Assembly (NCBI GenBank): GCA_043101845.1
Contig: JBICHN010000002.1
Location: forward strand, 310,001-374,000
From: JBICHN01 sp043101845
GTDB taxonomy: Bacteria; Planctomycetota; Phycisphaerae; Phycisphaerales; UBA5793
Direction: 5' to 3'
Length of the DNA stretch: 64,000 nt
Within the stretch, counting starts at the first letter, position 1, and the number at the start of each line of letters is the position of its first letter. Below the pieces are notes generated by a model that saw nothing but the letters and a program-made list of their open reading frames with translations, did no database searches and was not told the origin of the DNA. This document shows positions 44,855-53,776 of this stretch, piece after piece. Both the position numbers and the translations under genes were made by a program.

Positions 44855-45288
44855 CTTTTTCCGCGCGGAACCTTACGAATCTTGCGGACCGATGCCTCGA
44901 TCCGGAGGCCGAGTCCGAGATTCTCGCGTATCTTGATTTGCAAATCGAGTACCTCGACTGGTTCATCACGCGGCGCTTTGAACGAGAAGCGTCTGCATCG
45001 CCGCGCCCGTCGGCGAGTGATGAAGTGGCGAGCTATGTCGCCTCGGTGGCGGGTCAGATGGAACGCGTCGTTGACTCGGCTCGATCGCATCGCGCAATCG
45101 CCCGACTCGCTCTCGACCTGCGCGACTATCGCGCCGAACACGGCGTCTATCCGGATCCGTCGACTTACGAAGCGCCGATCGATCCATGGACCGGACGACC
45201 CATTTCGTACCGAATTGACGGCGCAGGGTTCATCCTGTTCTCCCCGGCTCCGATCGGTGGCGAGCCGATCGAGTGGCGCTGGAATTGA
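44851..45288 (+). CDS. hypothetical protein with pseudopilin-like C-terminal segment
   Basis: This 145-residue protein begins at an ATG that overlaps the metalloprotease stop (ATGA). There is no signal peptide or membrane helix. The N-terminal half is charged and helical (DRCLDPEAESEILAYLDL). The C-terminal half (LDLRDYRAEHGVYPD ... PIDPWTGRPISYRIDG ... FILFSPAP) resembles the C-terminal pattern of planctomycetal pseudopilin and secretion-associated proteins (DPFTGKPLxYR ... LYSxGP) but without the FTLIE leader. Role unknown. The reading frame continues open far upstream, but only inside the metalloprotease gene. Confidence 0.65.
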   Translation: MTFSARNLTNLADRCLDPEAESEILAYLDLQIEYLDWFITRRFEREASASPRPSASDEVASYVASVAGQMERVVDSARSHRAIARLALDLRDYRAEHGVYPDPSTYEAPIDPWTGRPISYRIDGAGFILFSPAPIGGEPIEWRWN

Positions 45289-45384
45289 CGAGGTCGGCGC
45301 ACGCTCCCAACCGGGTGTCCAGCGCGGCGGGATCGCCTACGATGCTCGTCCGCGCCCGTCGGGAGAGAGCGAGCCGCGCCGATC

Positions 45385-47772
45385 ATGCACTTTCACAAGC
45401 AGCCGAGTCCGGATTGTCTGGCGCCGATCGAGCGTCTCGCCCCGTCGCCGAATGAACCCGACGATTCCTCAATTCATTTGACAGGCTCTGGCGTCGATCT
45501 CAGGGTTCGCGCCGGGGTCGGGGACTACTTTCATCTCACGGTCAACCGGCTCGAAGCGCCGTTGCCGCGCTACACGCCGGTTCCAGCCGGCGCTCCCGCA
45601 GCCTTCAAGGGTAAACTGGAACGGGACGACTCGGCGACCACACTTACCGGGGCCGACGGCGCCCGGTTCCGAGTCGACCACAAGCGGCTCACGCTCTCGT
45701 TGACCCACGCCACGGCCGATGGGGTGACGCTCGAGGTCATCCCGCACGATGACACTCAGATCATCGGATTCTGCGGCGACAAGTTCGGCGTGGGGCTCCG
45801 TCTTCCCGAGAAAACTCCTTTCTACGGATTCGGCGAGAAGACGGGACGTCTGAATAAGCAGGGCGCCCGGATGAAGTTCTGGACCGTCGATGTCTGCGCG
45901 GATCACCCGTATGGCGCGTGTCGCGACGATTACGATCCGACCTACTGCAGTATTCCCGTCGCGTACTGGCGCGTGGCGAGCGAAGACGGCGCCGCGACCG
46001 CGTGGGCCGCGGCGCTCATCGACAACGGCGGCGCATCCTGGTTCAACTGTCAGTCGAACGACTTTCTCGAAGACCGATTCTTCTACTTCGGGACCTACTC
46101 CGGCGAGCCCAGCTTCTACTTTGTGACCGGTGACACGCTCGCCGAGGTGGCCGCGAAGATCCTGCGTCTCACGGGTGATCCGGCTATGCCGCCGCTGTGG
46201 GCGCTGGGGCATCATCAGTGTCGATGGGGTTACGACGAGGTGCGCATGTATCAGCACATCGTCAAACAGTACATCGAACACGAGATTCCGCTCAGCTCAC
46301 TCTGGCTCGACATCGATTACATGGACCGGTACCGCGTCTTCACCTGGCATCCGGAGCGCGTGCCCGACCCGAAGGCGCTCGCGAAGTGGATGCATGAATG
46401 TGGCGTCCGACTCACGACGATCATCGACCCGGGGGTCGCGGCGGTCGAAGGCGACGAGACCTACGAAGATGGGCGTGAGAAAGACCTCTTCTGTCTCGCG
46501 GCGTCAGGCCGCGAGTTCATCGGCATGGTCTGGCCGGGCAAGACGGTCTTTCCCGATTACACCCGGAGCGACGCGCGGGAATGGTGGGCGGATCGAATCG
46601 CCGCCCATCTCGCGATGGGGGTCGACGGCATCTGGAACGACATGAACGACCCGGCCGCCGGCGCCGCCGACCTCGACGACATGCGTTTCGATCGGGGGCA
46701 GGTCGACCACGCATACTTCCATAACCTCTACGGAACCTTTATGGCCGAGGCGACCTGGCTCGGCTACGAGCGGCACGATCCGGATACGCGCCCGTTCATC
46801 CTCACCCGTTCGGCCTCCACCGGCATTCAGCGATTCGCCGCGGTCTGGACGGGTGACAACTGCTCATCATGGGCGCATCTGCGCATGAGCATTCCCGAGT
46901 CAGTGAATCTCTCGTTGTCCGGGGTGAGTTTCAACGGGCCCGACATCGGCGGATTCATGGAGAACACGAACGGTGAACTGCTGACCCGCTGGTATCAGGC
47001 GGCCGTGCTCTTCCCATTCTTCCGGAACCATTCAAACAATGGCACAGCCCATCAGGAACCGTGGTGTTTCGGCACGGCGACGCGGGAGATCATCCGCGAA
47101 ACAGTGCTCCTGCGCTATCGATTGCTCGGCGCCCTCTATTCAGAGTTCGCACGACATCTCGAGACCGGCGAACCCGTGATGCGTCCGATGTGCTGGTTCA
47201 GTGACGACCGCGCCTATCGGGATGTCGATGATCAGTATGCGATCGGATCGGACATCGTCGTCGCTCCGGTCGTACATGCCGGAGCCGAACGGCGGCATGT
47301 GCTCCTTCCGCCGGGAAAGTGGTTCGACTTGACGGCGAGTCAATGGCGAGACGGCGATGCGCTCTTCGATCGCGAGGCGCCGATCGGCGACCTTCCGCTC
47401 TTTATCCGGAAGGGAACGATCATCGCCGAGCCGATTCCGACGGATCACGAGTCGTTCGTCGGCTGGGACCATGACCTCACGCGATGCCACTGGCGAATTC
47501 ACCTCTTCGGCGATCCGTCGTCCGGCGCTCAACTCGTGGATGACGGACGAACCCGTCAGGCCGGAGCTCCGGCGCGCTCGACCATTCGATACGAAGCGGG
47601 GGAACTTGAGGGAGATTTCCCGTTTGGCCGCGTCGTCGAGGTGATCGCGTACGACGCCGCGGTTTCTGGCCGTATGACCGTGGGCGGGAACTCTTTCGCG
47701 GACGCGGAGCCGGAGATGGCGCTCGGGCGGGGCTTCGGGGGGACGGCGAGCCGGGCCTGGCGGCGGGAGTGA
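45385..47772 (+). CDS. GH31 family alpha-glucosidase-like enzyme
   Basis: This 795-residue protein has no signal peptide. An N-terminal beta region (about 30-260) contains FYGFGEKTGRLNK, the GH31 N-domain signature. The catalytic barrel has the nucleophile in GIWNDMNDP (D419; the usual DMNE is DMND here) and the acid/base Asp probably at D491 in WTGDNCSSWAHL. SFNGPDIGGF and PFFRNHSN are further family blocks. C-terminal beta domains end in RWLPPGKW-like sequence (here VLLPPGKWFDLTA). It likely releases glucose from the non-reducing ends of alpha-glucans or oligosaccharides in the cytosol. ATG 45385 has only a weak ribosome binding site. Confidence 0.87.
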   Translation: MHFHKQPSPDCLAPIERLAPSPNEPDDSSIHLTGSGVDLRVRAGVGDYFHLTVNRLEAPLPRYTPVPAGAPAAFKGKLERDDSATTLTGADGARFRVDHKRLTLSLTHATADGVTLEVIPHDDTQIIGFCGDKFGVGLRLPEKTPFYGFGEKTGRLNKQGARMKFWTVDVCADHPYGACRDDYDPTYCSIPVAYWRVASEDGAATAWAAALIDNGGASWFNCQSNDFLEDRFFYFGTYSGEPSFYFVTGDTLAEVAAKILRLTGDPAMPPLWALGHHQCRWGYDEVRMYQHIVKQYIEHEIPLSSLWLDIDYMDRYRVFTWHPERVPDPKALAKWMHECGVRLTTIIDPGVAAVEGDETYEDGREKDLFCLAASGREFIGMVWPGKTVFPDYTRSDAREWWADRIAAHLAMGVDGIWNDMNDPAAGAADLDDMRFDRGQVDHAYFHNLYGTFMAEATWLGYERHDPDTRPFILTRSASTGIQRFAAVWTGDNCSSWAHLRMSIPESVNLSLSGVSFNGPDIGGFMENTNGELLTRWYQAAVLFPFFRNHSNNGTAHQEPWCFGTATREIIRETVLLRYRLLGALYSEFARHLETGEPVMRPMCWFSDDRAYRDVDDQYAIGSDIVVAPVVHAGAERRHVLLPPGKWFDLTASQWRDGDALFDREAPIGDLPLFIRKGTIIAEPIPTDHESFVGWDHDLTRCHWRIHLFGDPSSGAQLVDDGRTRQAGAPARSTIRYEAGELEGDFPFGRVVEVIAYDAAVSGRMTVGGNSFADAEPEMALGRGFGGTASRAWRRE

Positions 47773-47818
47773 TCGGCCGCAGCCAGTGTCCTGCGTCGAT
47801 TCCTGCTACACTAAACGC

Positions 47819-48532
47819 GTGCAATCTACTGGCGGACCGAACACGCAAGGATCAGCGAAGGCCGACAGGCGCACGCACATCGTGGCGCTCAGCCCATCGG
47901 GTGTCGGAACGCCGCCTGCGGTTCTCAATATCCTTGAGCGCAAGGGCGCGCAGGTGACGAGTGTACGAAGCGCCGTCGCCGCGATGGCCGAGATTGCGCG
48001 ATTCGAGATCGAGCATCGTCGGGGAGCGTCCGGCGCTCCGCGGACACGGGGCGTGCCCATCGCCCTTCTCATCGTCGAGCCGGAACAATTTGCGGGGACC
48101 GGAAAGCTGCGTGACGCGATTCGTCGTCACTTTCCGCTTGTCGCGGTTTGGGCGTGCCGTGACCATGTCGATCCACGGCTGGCGCCGCTCGACGAGCCGG
48201 CGGCGCCGGACCACGACGCGTCGCGTGACGAAATGGTCGCCGATCTTCATCCTCGGCCACGCAGAATTGATGACAGCGCCGGCGACGAGCCGCCGTCGAC
48301 CTTTACGCGTGGGTCGGTTCCGCCTTCGCTCCGGTTGGCGCCTGAAACCGCTGCCGGATTCGGTGACGGACAACCATCCACACCCTCCGGCCACAGCGAC
48401 GGGAGCGAGGACGACGACGAATTGGGCGAAGGTGTGGTGTCGCCCGAGGAACTGTCGATGCTTCTGAGGCCGGATCCCAGCGAGGACGAGGACGAATCCT
48501 CTGGCTCGGGCCGCCGCGGCGCCGAGGCCTAA
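47819..48532 (+). CDS. hypothetical protein with receiver-like N-terminus and acidic tail
   Basis: I do not recognise this 237-residue protein. The first 120 residues (HIVALSPSGVGTPPAVLNILERKG ... FPLVAVWACRDHV) have the alternating strand-helix pattern of a response-regulator receiver, without conserved acidic pocket or phosphoacceptor Asp, so it would be a degenerate receiver. Residues 130-237 are disordered-looking and rich in Asp, Glu, Pro and Ser. GTG at 47819 is chosen because a TACACT sequence lies just upstream; an earlier GTG at 47786 is possible. It precedes the diguanylate cyclase, which also begins with a degenerate receiver-like region, and the two may work together. Confidence 0.5.
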   Translation: MQSTGGPNTQGSAKADRRTHIVALSPSGVGTPPAVLNILERKGAQVTSVRSAVAAMAEIARFEIEHRRGASGAPRTRGVPIALLIVEPEQFAGTGKLRDAIRRHFPLVAVWACRDHVDPRLAPLDEPAAPDHDASRDEMVADLHPRPRRIDDSAGDEPPSTFTRGSVPPSLRLAPETAAGFGDGQPSTPSGHSDGSEDDDELGEGVVSPEELSMLLRPDPSEDEDESSGSGRRGAEA

Positions 48533-48539
48533 AATGATG

Positions 48540-48564
48540 TATAATAAGATCTTGTGGAAGATCT
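48540..48564 (+). promoter_or_regulatory. perfect -10 element with overlapping inverted repeat
   Basis: TATAAT at 48540-48545 is followed at once by the inverted repeat AGATCTT-GTGG-AAGATCT (48547-48564), which would span the expected transcription start about 40 bases before the diguanylate cyclase start codon. No -35 hexamer is visible at the right distance. The repeat may be an operator. Confidence 0.45.
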
Positions 48565-48592
48565 GCGCCGGCGATTCCTGATAGTAATCTAA

Positions 48593-49984
48593 ATGAGCGA
48601 GTCACACTCCACCATTTCGAAAGGGACCAGCGACGGCCCGCGTGCCCGTCGCCCGGACCGCGGGGGCCTGCTCGCGGTTGGAGGAGCCCACCTCGCCTCG
48701 GAACTCGCCGCCGCAACTTCGCGACGAGTGACCCGCGTGGGCGCCACGCTCGACGCCGTGGCCATGCTTGCGAAGTCGGATCTCGCGTCGGCTCCCGACG
48801 CGGTTCTCGTGGAAGCTACGGCGGTGGACGAAGACCCGTCGGAGGTCGTCCGCGCGATGCGACGCATTGACCCCTCGGTCACGCTTCTGCTCGTGACGAA
48901 CGGTGGCGCGACGGCGGAGTTGACCCACCGCGCGCTCCGGGCCGGGTTCGACGGCCAGGTAAAGTCCCCGGTCGTTCGGCTCGAATTGGAGCGCGCGCTG
49001 AGTGAAGCCTCGTGGGAGCCGCGCGACCGGCCGGCCGCGCATGAGAGCGATACGGGCAATCAGTCGCCCACGCCGAGCGCGCCGCACGAATCCGCGTCCG
49101 CCGGTGCAGGCGGCGGAGGAGATGAGGACCGACACCGCGATGGCCGCGCGCTGGGCGATATCGATCTCATCGATCAGCTTCTCGAGGATCCCGATCAGTT
49201 CCGACCAATGCTCCTCGAGATCATCGCCTCGCACGGGCGTGTCGAGACGCCGGACTTCGTCGCGCTCGACGCGGCCGAGTCGCAGGACGGCGTCGTCGTC
49301 CGGGCCGGTGACACGGATCTCGCTTTACTTGTCGGCGGAGCGTCTCGCGAGTCGCTCGAGCGGTGGGGCGACTGGGCCGGGCGGTGGTTGGCGCTGGAAG
49401 ATCGCCTGAAGACCTACCGGCGCCTGGCGTATACCGATGATCTGACCGGCGCCTGCAATCGTCGATACTTCATGGAGTTTCTCGAGCACGCCGTCGCCGA
49501 GGCGCGAGCCCGGCGCGAGTTCGTCACCCTCATGGTGTACGACATCGACAACTTCAAGACCTACAACGATCGTTTTGGCCACGGCGCCGGTGATGAAATA
49601 CTCGTCGAGACCGTTCGACTCCTTCGATCGGTCATTCGTCCCCACGATGAGGTCTGTCGAATCGGCGGTGATGAATTCGCCATTATCTTCTACGACCCGT
49701 CCGGCCAGCGCGCGATCGGGAGCCGCCATCCGGAGTCGATCCAGGACATTGCCCGCCGGTTTCAGAATCAGATCCGGAGCCATCGATTCCCGAAGCTCGG
49801 ATCCGAGGCGCACGGCGAACTGACGATCTCGGGAGGACTCGCCTCATTCCCATGGGACGGTCACGATGCGCGATCGCTGCTCGAAGTCGCCGACCACCGC
49901 GCGCTCGCCTCGAAGCGCGCGGGGAAGAATGCGATCACCTTCGGGCCCGGAGGGGACGCGGTCGCGTCCGATTCCGCCGAATGA
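48593..49984 (+). CDS. GGDEF diguanylate cyclase with receiver-like N-terminus
   Basis: This 463-residue cytosolic enzyme should make c-di-GMP. Residues 25-140 resemble a receiver domain without a convincing phosphoacceptor. A Gly/Asp-rich linker follows (about 150-185), then a 90-residue region of unknown type. The GGDEF domain begins at about 275 (YTDDLTGACNRRYF, VYDIDNFKTYND). The active-site GGDEF is at 358-362, and RPHD at 349-352 is an intact inhibitory I-site five residues before it, so product feedback is expected. The C-terminal FPWDGHDARSLLEVADHRALASKRAGKN matches the family end. ATG 48593 lacks a strong ribosome binding site. Confidence 0.9.
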   Translation: MSESHSTISKGTSDGPRARRPDRGGLLAVGGAHLASELAAATSRRVTRVGATLDAVAMLAKSDLASAPDAVLVEATAVDEDPSEVVRAMRRIDPSVTLLLVTNGGATAELTHRALRAGFDGQVKSPVVRLELERALSEASWEPRDRPAAHESDTGNQSPTPSAPHESASAGAGGGGDEDRHRDGRALGDIDLIDQLLEDPDQFRPMLLEIIASHGRVETPDFVALDAAESQDGVVVRAGDTDLALLVGGASRESLERWGDWAGRWLALEDRLKTYRRLAYTDDLTGACNRRYFMEFLEHAVAEARARREFVTLMVYDIDNFKTYNDRFGHGAGDEILVETVRLLRSVIRPHDEVCRIGGDEFAIIFYDPSGQRAIGSRHPESIQDIARRFQNQIRSHRFPKLGSEAHGELTISGGLASFPWDGHDARSLLEVADHRALASKRAGKNAITFGPGGDAVASDSAE

Positions 49985-50157
49985 TCACTCGGGGCGGCCC
50001 CGGTTTCCCGCGTCTCCGCCGTTGACCTTCGAGAATCGTCCTTCAATAGAATGCCCACGATTCTGTCGCCGCCCGCGGCGCCGACTCATGTCCGTCATTC
50101 AAGTCAATTTCTTCGCGCGTCCAACCAGGCGCGCCGGTCAGCAGGAGAGTGATCGTC

Positions 50158-51219
50158 ATGTCATCCGTCAAGGAATACCTCGGATCCGACGCTGAATCGC
50201 TGCTTTCGTACAAGTGCAAGGGCATCAGCGCGGATCGACTCCATTTGCCGGGACCGGATTTCGTTGATCGGGTAATGAGCATGTCCGATCGCAGTCCCGT
50301 GGTCCTGCGCAACCTGCAGCTGCTCCTCAACACGGGGCGGCTTGGAGGCACGGGATATGTCTCCATCCTTCCGGTCGATCAGGGAATCGAGCATTCCGCG
50401 GGAGCGAGCTTCGCGCCCAACGCCGAGTACTTCGACCCCGAGAACATCATCAAACTCGCGATCGAAGGTGGCTGCAACGGTGTCGCCTCGACCTTCGGTG
50501 TACTCGGGGCGTGCGCGCGAAAGTACGCGCACAAGATCCCGTTCATCGTGAAGCTGAACCACAACGAGTTGCTGAGCTATCCGAACGCATACGACCAGGT
50601 CGCCTTCGGCTCGGTGCGGCAGGCGTATGAGATGGGCGCGGTCGCCGTCGGGGCGACGATCTACTTCGGCTCGGCCGAATCGAGCCGGCAGATTCAGGAA
50701 GTCACGGAGTGGTTCGAGGAGGCGCACGCGCTCGGGATGGTGACCATTCTCTGGTGTTACCTGCGCAACAGCGAATTCAAGAAGGACGGCGTCGATTACC
50801 ATGTCTCGGCGGATGGAACCGGTCAGGCGAACCATCTCGGCGTCACCATCCAGGCGGACATCATCAAGCAGAAGCAGGCGGAGAACAACGGAATCTACAA
50901 CGCGATCAAGTTCGGCAAGACCCACAAGAAGGTCTACGACGAGCTGACCCCCGGCGATCATCCGATTGAACTGACCCGCTACCAGGTCGCGAACTGCTAT
51001 ATGGGACGCGCCGGACTCATCAACTCCGGTGGCGCCTCGACCGGAAGCGCGCAGGACGATTTCTCCCAGGCGGTGACGACGGCGGTCATCAACAAACGCG
51101 CCGGAGGCATGGGGCTCATCTCGGGTCGCAAGGCCTTCCAGCGCCCGATGGCGGACGGCGTCAGGTTGCTCAACGCGATTCAGGATGTCTATCTCGACGA
51201 GAGTGTCTCGATCGCCTGA
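50158..51219 (+). CDS. fbaB: class I fructose-bisphosphate aldolase (FbaB/DhnA type)
   Basis: This 353-residue cytosolic Schiff-base aldolase of glycolysis and gluconeogenesis has no metal requirement. Recognisable parts are SILPVDQGIEHSAGASF, FIVKLNHNELLSYPN, VGATIYFGSAES, and the block WCYLRNSEFKKDGVDYH followed by GQANHLGVTIQADIIKQK, which closely matches the long bacterial FbaB form. The Schiff-base Lys is expected in the ADIIKQK block. Length fits FbaB (about 350). ATG 50158 follows AGGAGA at nine bases; a GTG nine bases earlier is less likely. A strong hairpin follows. Confidence 0.94.
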   Translation: MSSVKEYLGSDAESLLSYKCKGISADRLHLPGPDFVDRVMSMSDRSPVVLRNLQLLLNTGRLGGTGYVSILPVDQGIEHSAGASFAPNAEYFDPENIIKLAIEGGCNGVASTFGVLGACARKYAHKIPFIVKLNHNELLSYPNAYDQVAFGSVRQAYEMGAVAVGATIYFGSAESSRQIQEVTEWFEEAHALGMVTILWCYLRNSEFKKDGVDYHVSADGTGQANHLGVTIQADIIKQKQAENNGIYNAIKFGKTHKKVYDELTPGDHPIELTRYQVANCYMGRAGLINSGGASTGSAQDDFSQAVTTAVINKRAGGMGLISGRKAFQRPMADGVRLLNAIQDVYLDESVSIA

Positions 51220-51244
51220 CGGACTCAACCAAACGAAAACAGCG

Positions 51245-51274
51245 GCAGCCCGCGAACTTGCGTTCGCGGGCTGC
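51245..51274. terminator. bidirectional terminator hairpin between fbaB and secreted protein gene
   Basis: GCAGCCCGCGAA and TTCGCGGGCTGC form a perfect 12-base stem with a six-base loop. On the minus strand it is followed by a GCTGTTTTCGTTTGG T-rich stretch; on the plus strand no T-run follows. It therefore serves best the minus-strand gene that ends at 51309 and may also stop fbaB transcription. Confidence 0.65.
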
Positions 51275-51308
51275 TGTGCAGCGAGGGAACGGGAATCGGG
51301 CGCCTCAA

Positions 51309-52358
51309 TCAGCGGACGATGACCGGAAGCACCGGGGAGATTCCTCCGACGACCGCTGCCTGAAGCTGTAGCTCAAGGCCCGCGGCGGACGGCGGAATCA
51401 TCGCCTGCAGTGTCGCTTGGCCGAGCGGGTCGGCCACAGACGATCCGCCGAGCAAGGGATAGTGCAGATCGAGCGTGACATCGAGCGCGGGGATGTAGGT
51501 GTTCCCGGTCCCGGTCAGGGAATAGGCGAAGTACACGGTGGTGAACGGGTCGGCTCCCGTCGCCGTCAGCGTGACTTCCGATCCCGCGATGAACGGCGTC
51601 GCGTCGAGTTGCAGTTTCGGTGGATCGGCGAAGAGTGTCCCGAGGAGACCCGACGACGGCGAGGTCGTGCCGAAGATCACGCCCGCCTCGTTCTGCGCGA
51701 ACAGCGGATCGATGAAGATCTCGATGCGATCGTGATCGAGGAAGGCGTCGGCCCCGAAGAAGTTCGCCTGAGGCGCGAGCCGGTTGAAGAGCTCCTGCGC
51801 GATGAAGGGGCCGTCCGTGATGTATCCGAGTTCACCGGAAGTCACGATGACCCGCAGCTCACCGAGATCGGTCACGATGCCCGCCTCGAATATGGCGTCC
51901 TGACCGTCCGGAGTGAACGGTTCGAAGAAGCTCGTGAACGCGGCGCTGCCGCCGATGGCGTGAGCGGATGCGAGCACATCGCTTTCCATCGTCGGACCCG
52001 GATCGAAGTCGACTTTGACCTTGGTGTCGACCCGCGTGAGCTCCAACTCGTTCGAGAACCCCATCGTCGAGACCGTGTAACCCGCGTTGCGGAGCTGGGT
52101 CGCAATGAGGTCGCGCTTCTGCTGCGCGTTGCAGTTCGCGGGAATGTCGACCGGAACTTCCTTCGTTCGGTTGGGGTCATTCGCCGGCTTCGTCGTGTCG
52201 GTGAAGGTGACCTTGACGCGTCCGGCGTTGCCGGGGTCGGAGAATTCCATCTTGACGCGACGAGTGTCGGCCCCGGCCATGCGGACGCCGGCGAGCAGGG
52301 CGAGCCCAACCAGAGCAATCGTGCGGAACAGTTCGGAATGTGAGCTTCGCGTATTCAT
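51309..52358 (-). CDS. secreted protein of unknown function with C-terminal Ig-like domain
   Basis: This 349-residue exported protein has a signal peptide (NTRSSHSELFRTIALVGLALLAGVRMAGA). The first 230 residues contain VKMEFSDPGNAGRVKVTF, repeated DIPANCNAQQ-like segments and no family that I recognise. The last about 110 residues (from LQLDATPFIAGSEVTL) resemble the shared C-terminal domain, but without its cysteines and with the SN near the end replaced. ATG 52358 follows AAAGGA at seven bases; an ATG one codon earlier is possible. It is the next minus-strand gene after the interrupted one at 52511-53530 and is separated from it by a terminator. Confidence 0.7.
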   Translation of the reverse strand: MNTRSSHSELFRTIALVGLALLAGVRMAGADTRRVKMEFSDPGNAGRVKVTFTDTTKPANDPNRTKEVPVDIPANCNAQQKRDLIATQLRNAGYTVSTMGFSNELELTRVDTKVKVDFDPGPTMESDVLASAHAIGGSAAFTSFFEPFTPDGQDAIFEAGIVTDLGELRVIVTSGELGYITDGPFIAQELFNRLAPQANFFGADAFLDHDRIEIFIDPLFAQNEAGVIFGTTSPSSGLLGTLFADPPKLQLDATPFIAGSEVTLTATGADPFTTVYFAYSLTGTGNTYIPALDVTLDLHYPLLGGSSVADPLGQATLQAMIPPSAAGLELQLQAAVVGGISPVLPVIVR

Positions 52359-52451
52359 CATCAAGTCCTTTCGCGGGGTTTCGGTTACACGCGTTCGGGC
52401 GGTCGCTCCGCCTCCACGAAGGAACTCGAAAACGGCTCGACGACTGGACAA

Positions 52452-52483
52452 ATAAAAAGCCCACGGGCAGGACGCCCGTGGGC
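52452..52483 (-). terminator. rho-independent terminator of the interrupted secreted gene
   Basis: On the minus strand GCCCACGGGC and GCCCGTGGGC form a ten-base perfect stem with a five-base loop, followed by TTTTTATTT. It lies 27 bases after the stop codon at 52511. Confidence 0.93.
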
Positions 52484-52510
52484 CTCGATTTTGCCTTCAG
52501 GACCGGGTCG

Positions 52511-53530
52511 TTACGGAATCTGCTCTACATTCGAAGTTCCGCAGGTCGACGCGTCGACGGCCTGGAGGAACGCGCCGCACGCGCCGGCGCCGACATTCCG
52601 GCTGATCGTGAGTTCGCCCGCCGCGTCCGCGGTCGCCGTGCCGACGAGCCGGGCCGTACCGTTGAGTCCGAGTTGTGTACCGGCGCAGGGACCTCCCGGA
52701 ACGACGAAGTTTCCGGTTCCCACGGCGCCGGCGAACGCGACGAGGCCGTTCGGTGTCGCGCCGGAGACCTCGACGGTAATCGACCCCGGGCAGGCGCCGC
52801 TCACGCTGAGCGAAAGACCGCCGCCGAGCAACCACTCAATCGTGTTGTCCCAGAGGGTGGCGTGACTGGCCGTGTACGCCGGCGGATAGAAGAAGAAGTT
52901 CACATCGTTGGTGAAGACAACGCGACCGGCTCCGTAGTCGAACGCGACGAGTCCGGTTGATGTGTCCGGATTCTGAGCGATAGACGCATGACTTGCGTTC
53001 AGGTTGACCCAGCGACCCGGGACATTGAGCCCACCGATCAAGCTCACGACTCCGAACGGTCCGTCGATGAGCGGATGCGATGGATCAGTGATGATGAGGT
53101 TCACCCCGAACGCGTTGTATTCGCCGCCGTAGTTCGGCCCATTAAACAAAGTCGCGAACTGGCTGCACGACGCGGAGAACGCCGAGCCATCGCCGATGAA
53201 GAGCAATCCTCCTCCGTTCGAAACGAAGTTCTGCAACTCCGCCCCTTCGGCGGCGGAGATCGTCGCGCCGACTTGAAGCAAGCCGGTGACAAAGATATCA
53301 GCGCCAGCGAGCGATCCCGTATTGATGATGCCCGTGCTGTTCACGGTAAATCCTCGTGCGGTGAGCTGGCTCAATGGTCCGACGCCTCCATTTCCCGTCA
53401 GCCAGTACTGGTTCGCGCCCGATTAGCATCGTGTGCCGTCAAAGCTCTGAACCGTCTGTGCCGACGCGACACCTACCCCGGCGACAAGCGCAACGATCGC
53501 GCCTAGCCACGAAAGCCTCTTCCGAAACAT
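52511..53530 (-). pseudogene. secreted protein gene interrupted by one in-frame TAA stop
   Basis: From ATG 53530 (GAAGGAGA ribosome binding site, then a clear signal peptide FRKRLSWLGAIVALVAGVGVASA) the frame reads for 35 codons and meets a TAA at 53423-53425. The same frame then runs open for 304 more codons to 52511, without any shift. The downstream part starts SGANQYWLTGNG and has GGGLLFIGDGS, an amidotransferase-like alpha/beta region, and the shared C-terminal domain with both cysteines (about 52511-52810). A mutation of one codon, a sequencing or assembly error, or recoding are all possible. A TTG at 53374 with GGAGG ten bases upstream could allow a leaderless product, but that would lack the signal peptide. 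Confidence 0.75.
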
Positions 53531-53776
53531 CTCAATCTCCTTCTCGTACGACGACCTGGAAGAACACAACACACAGGCGTTCGGCGGCCATTTCTGGGGC
53601 CGTAGAACAAGATATGACGCGCATTGTACCGGGCCCCCGCGCCCGTTCACAAGACGAAACGGGTACTCACGATTTCTGTATTTGGCCCACCGCCCGGCAG
53701 GGAAACCGTCACGATCGTCTGGCTCTCGACGACCACGCCGCGGCTCTGATATCCTTCGCGAAGTGGAAAGGAACCA

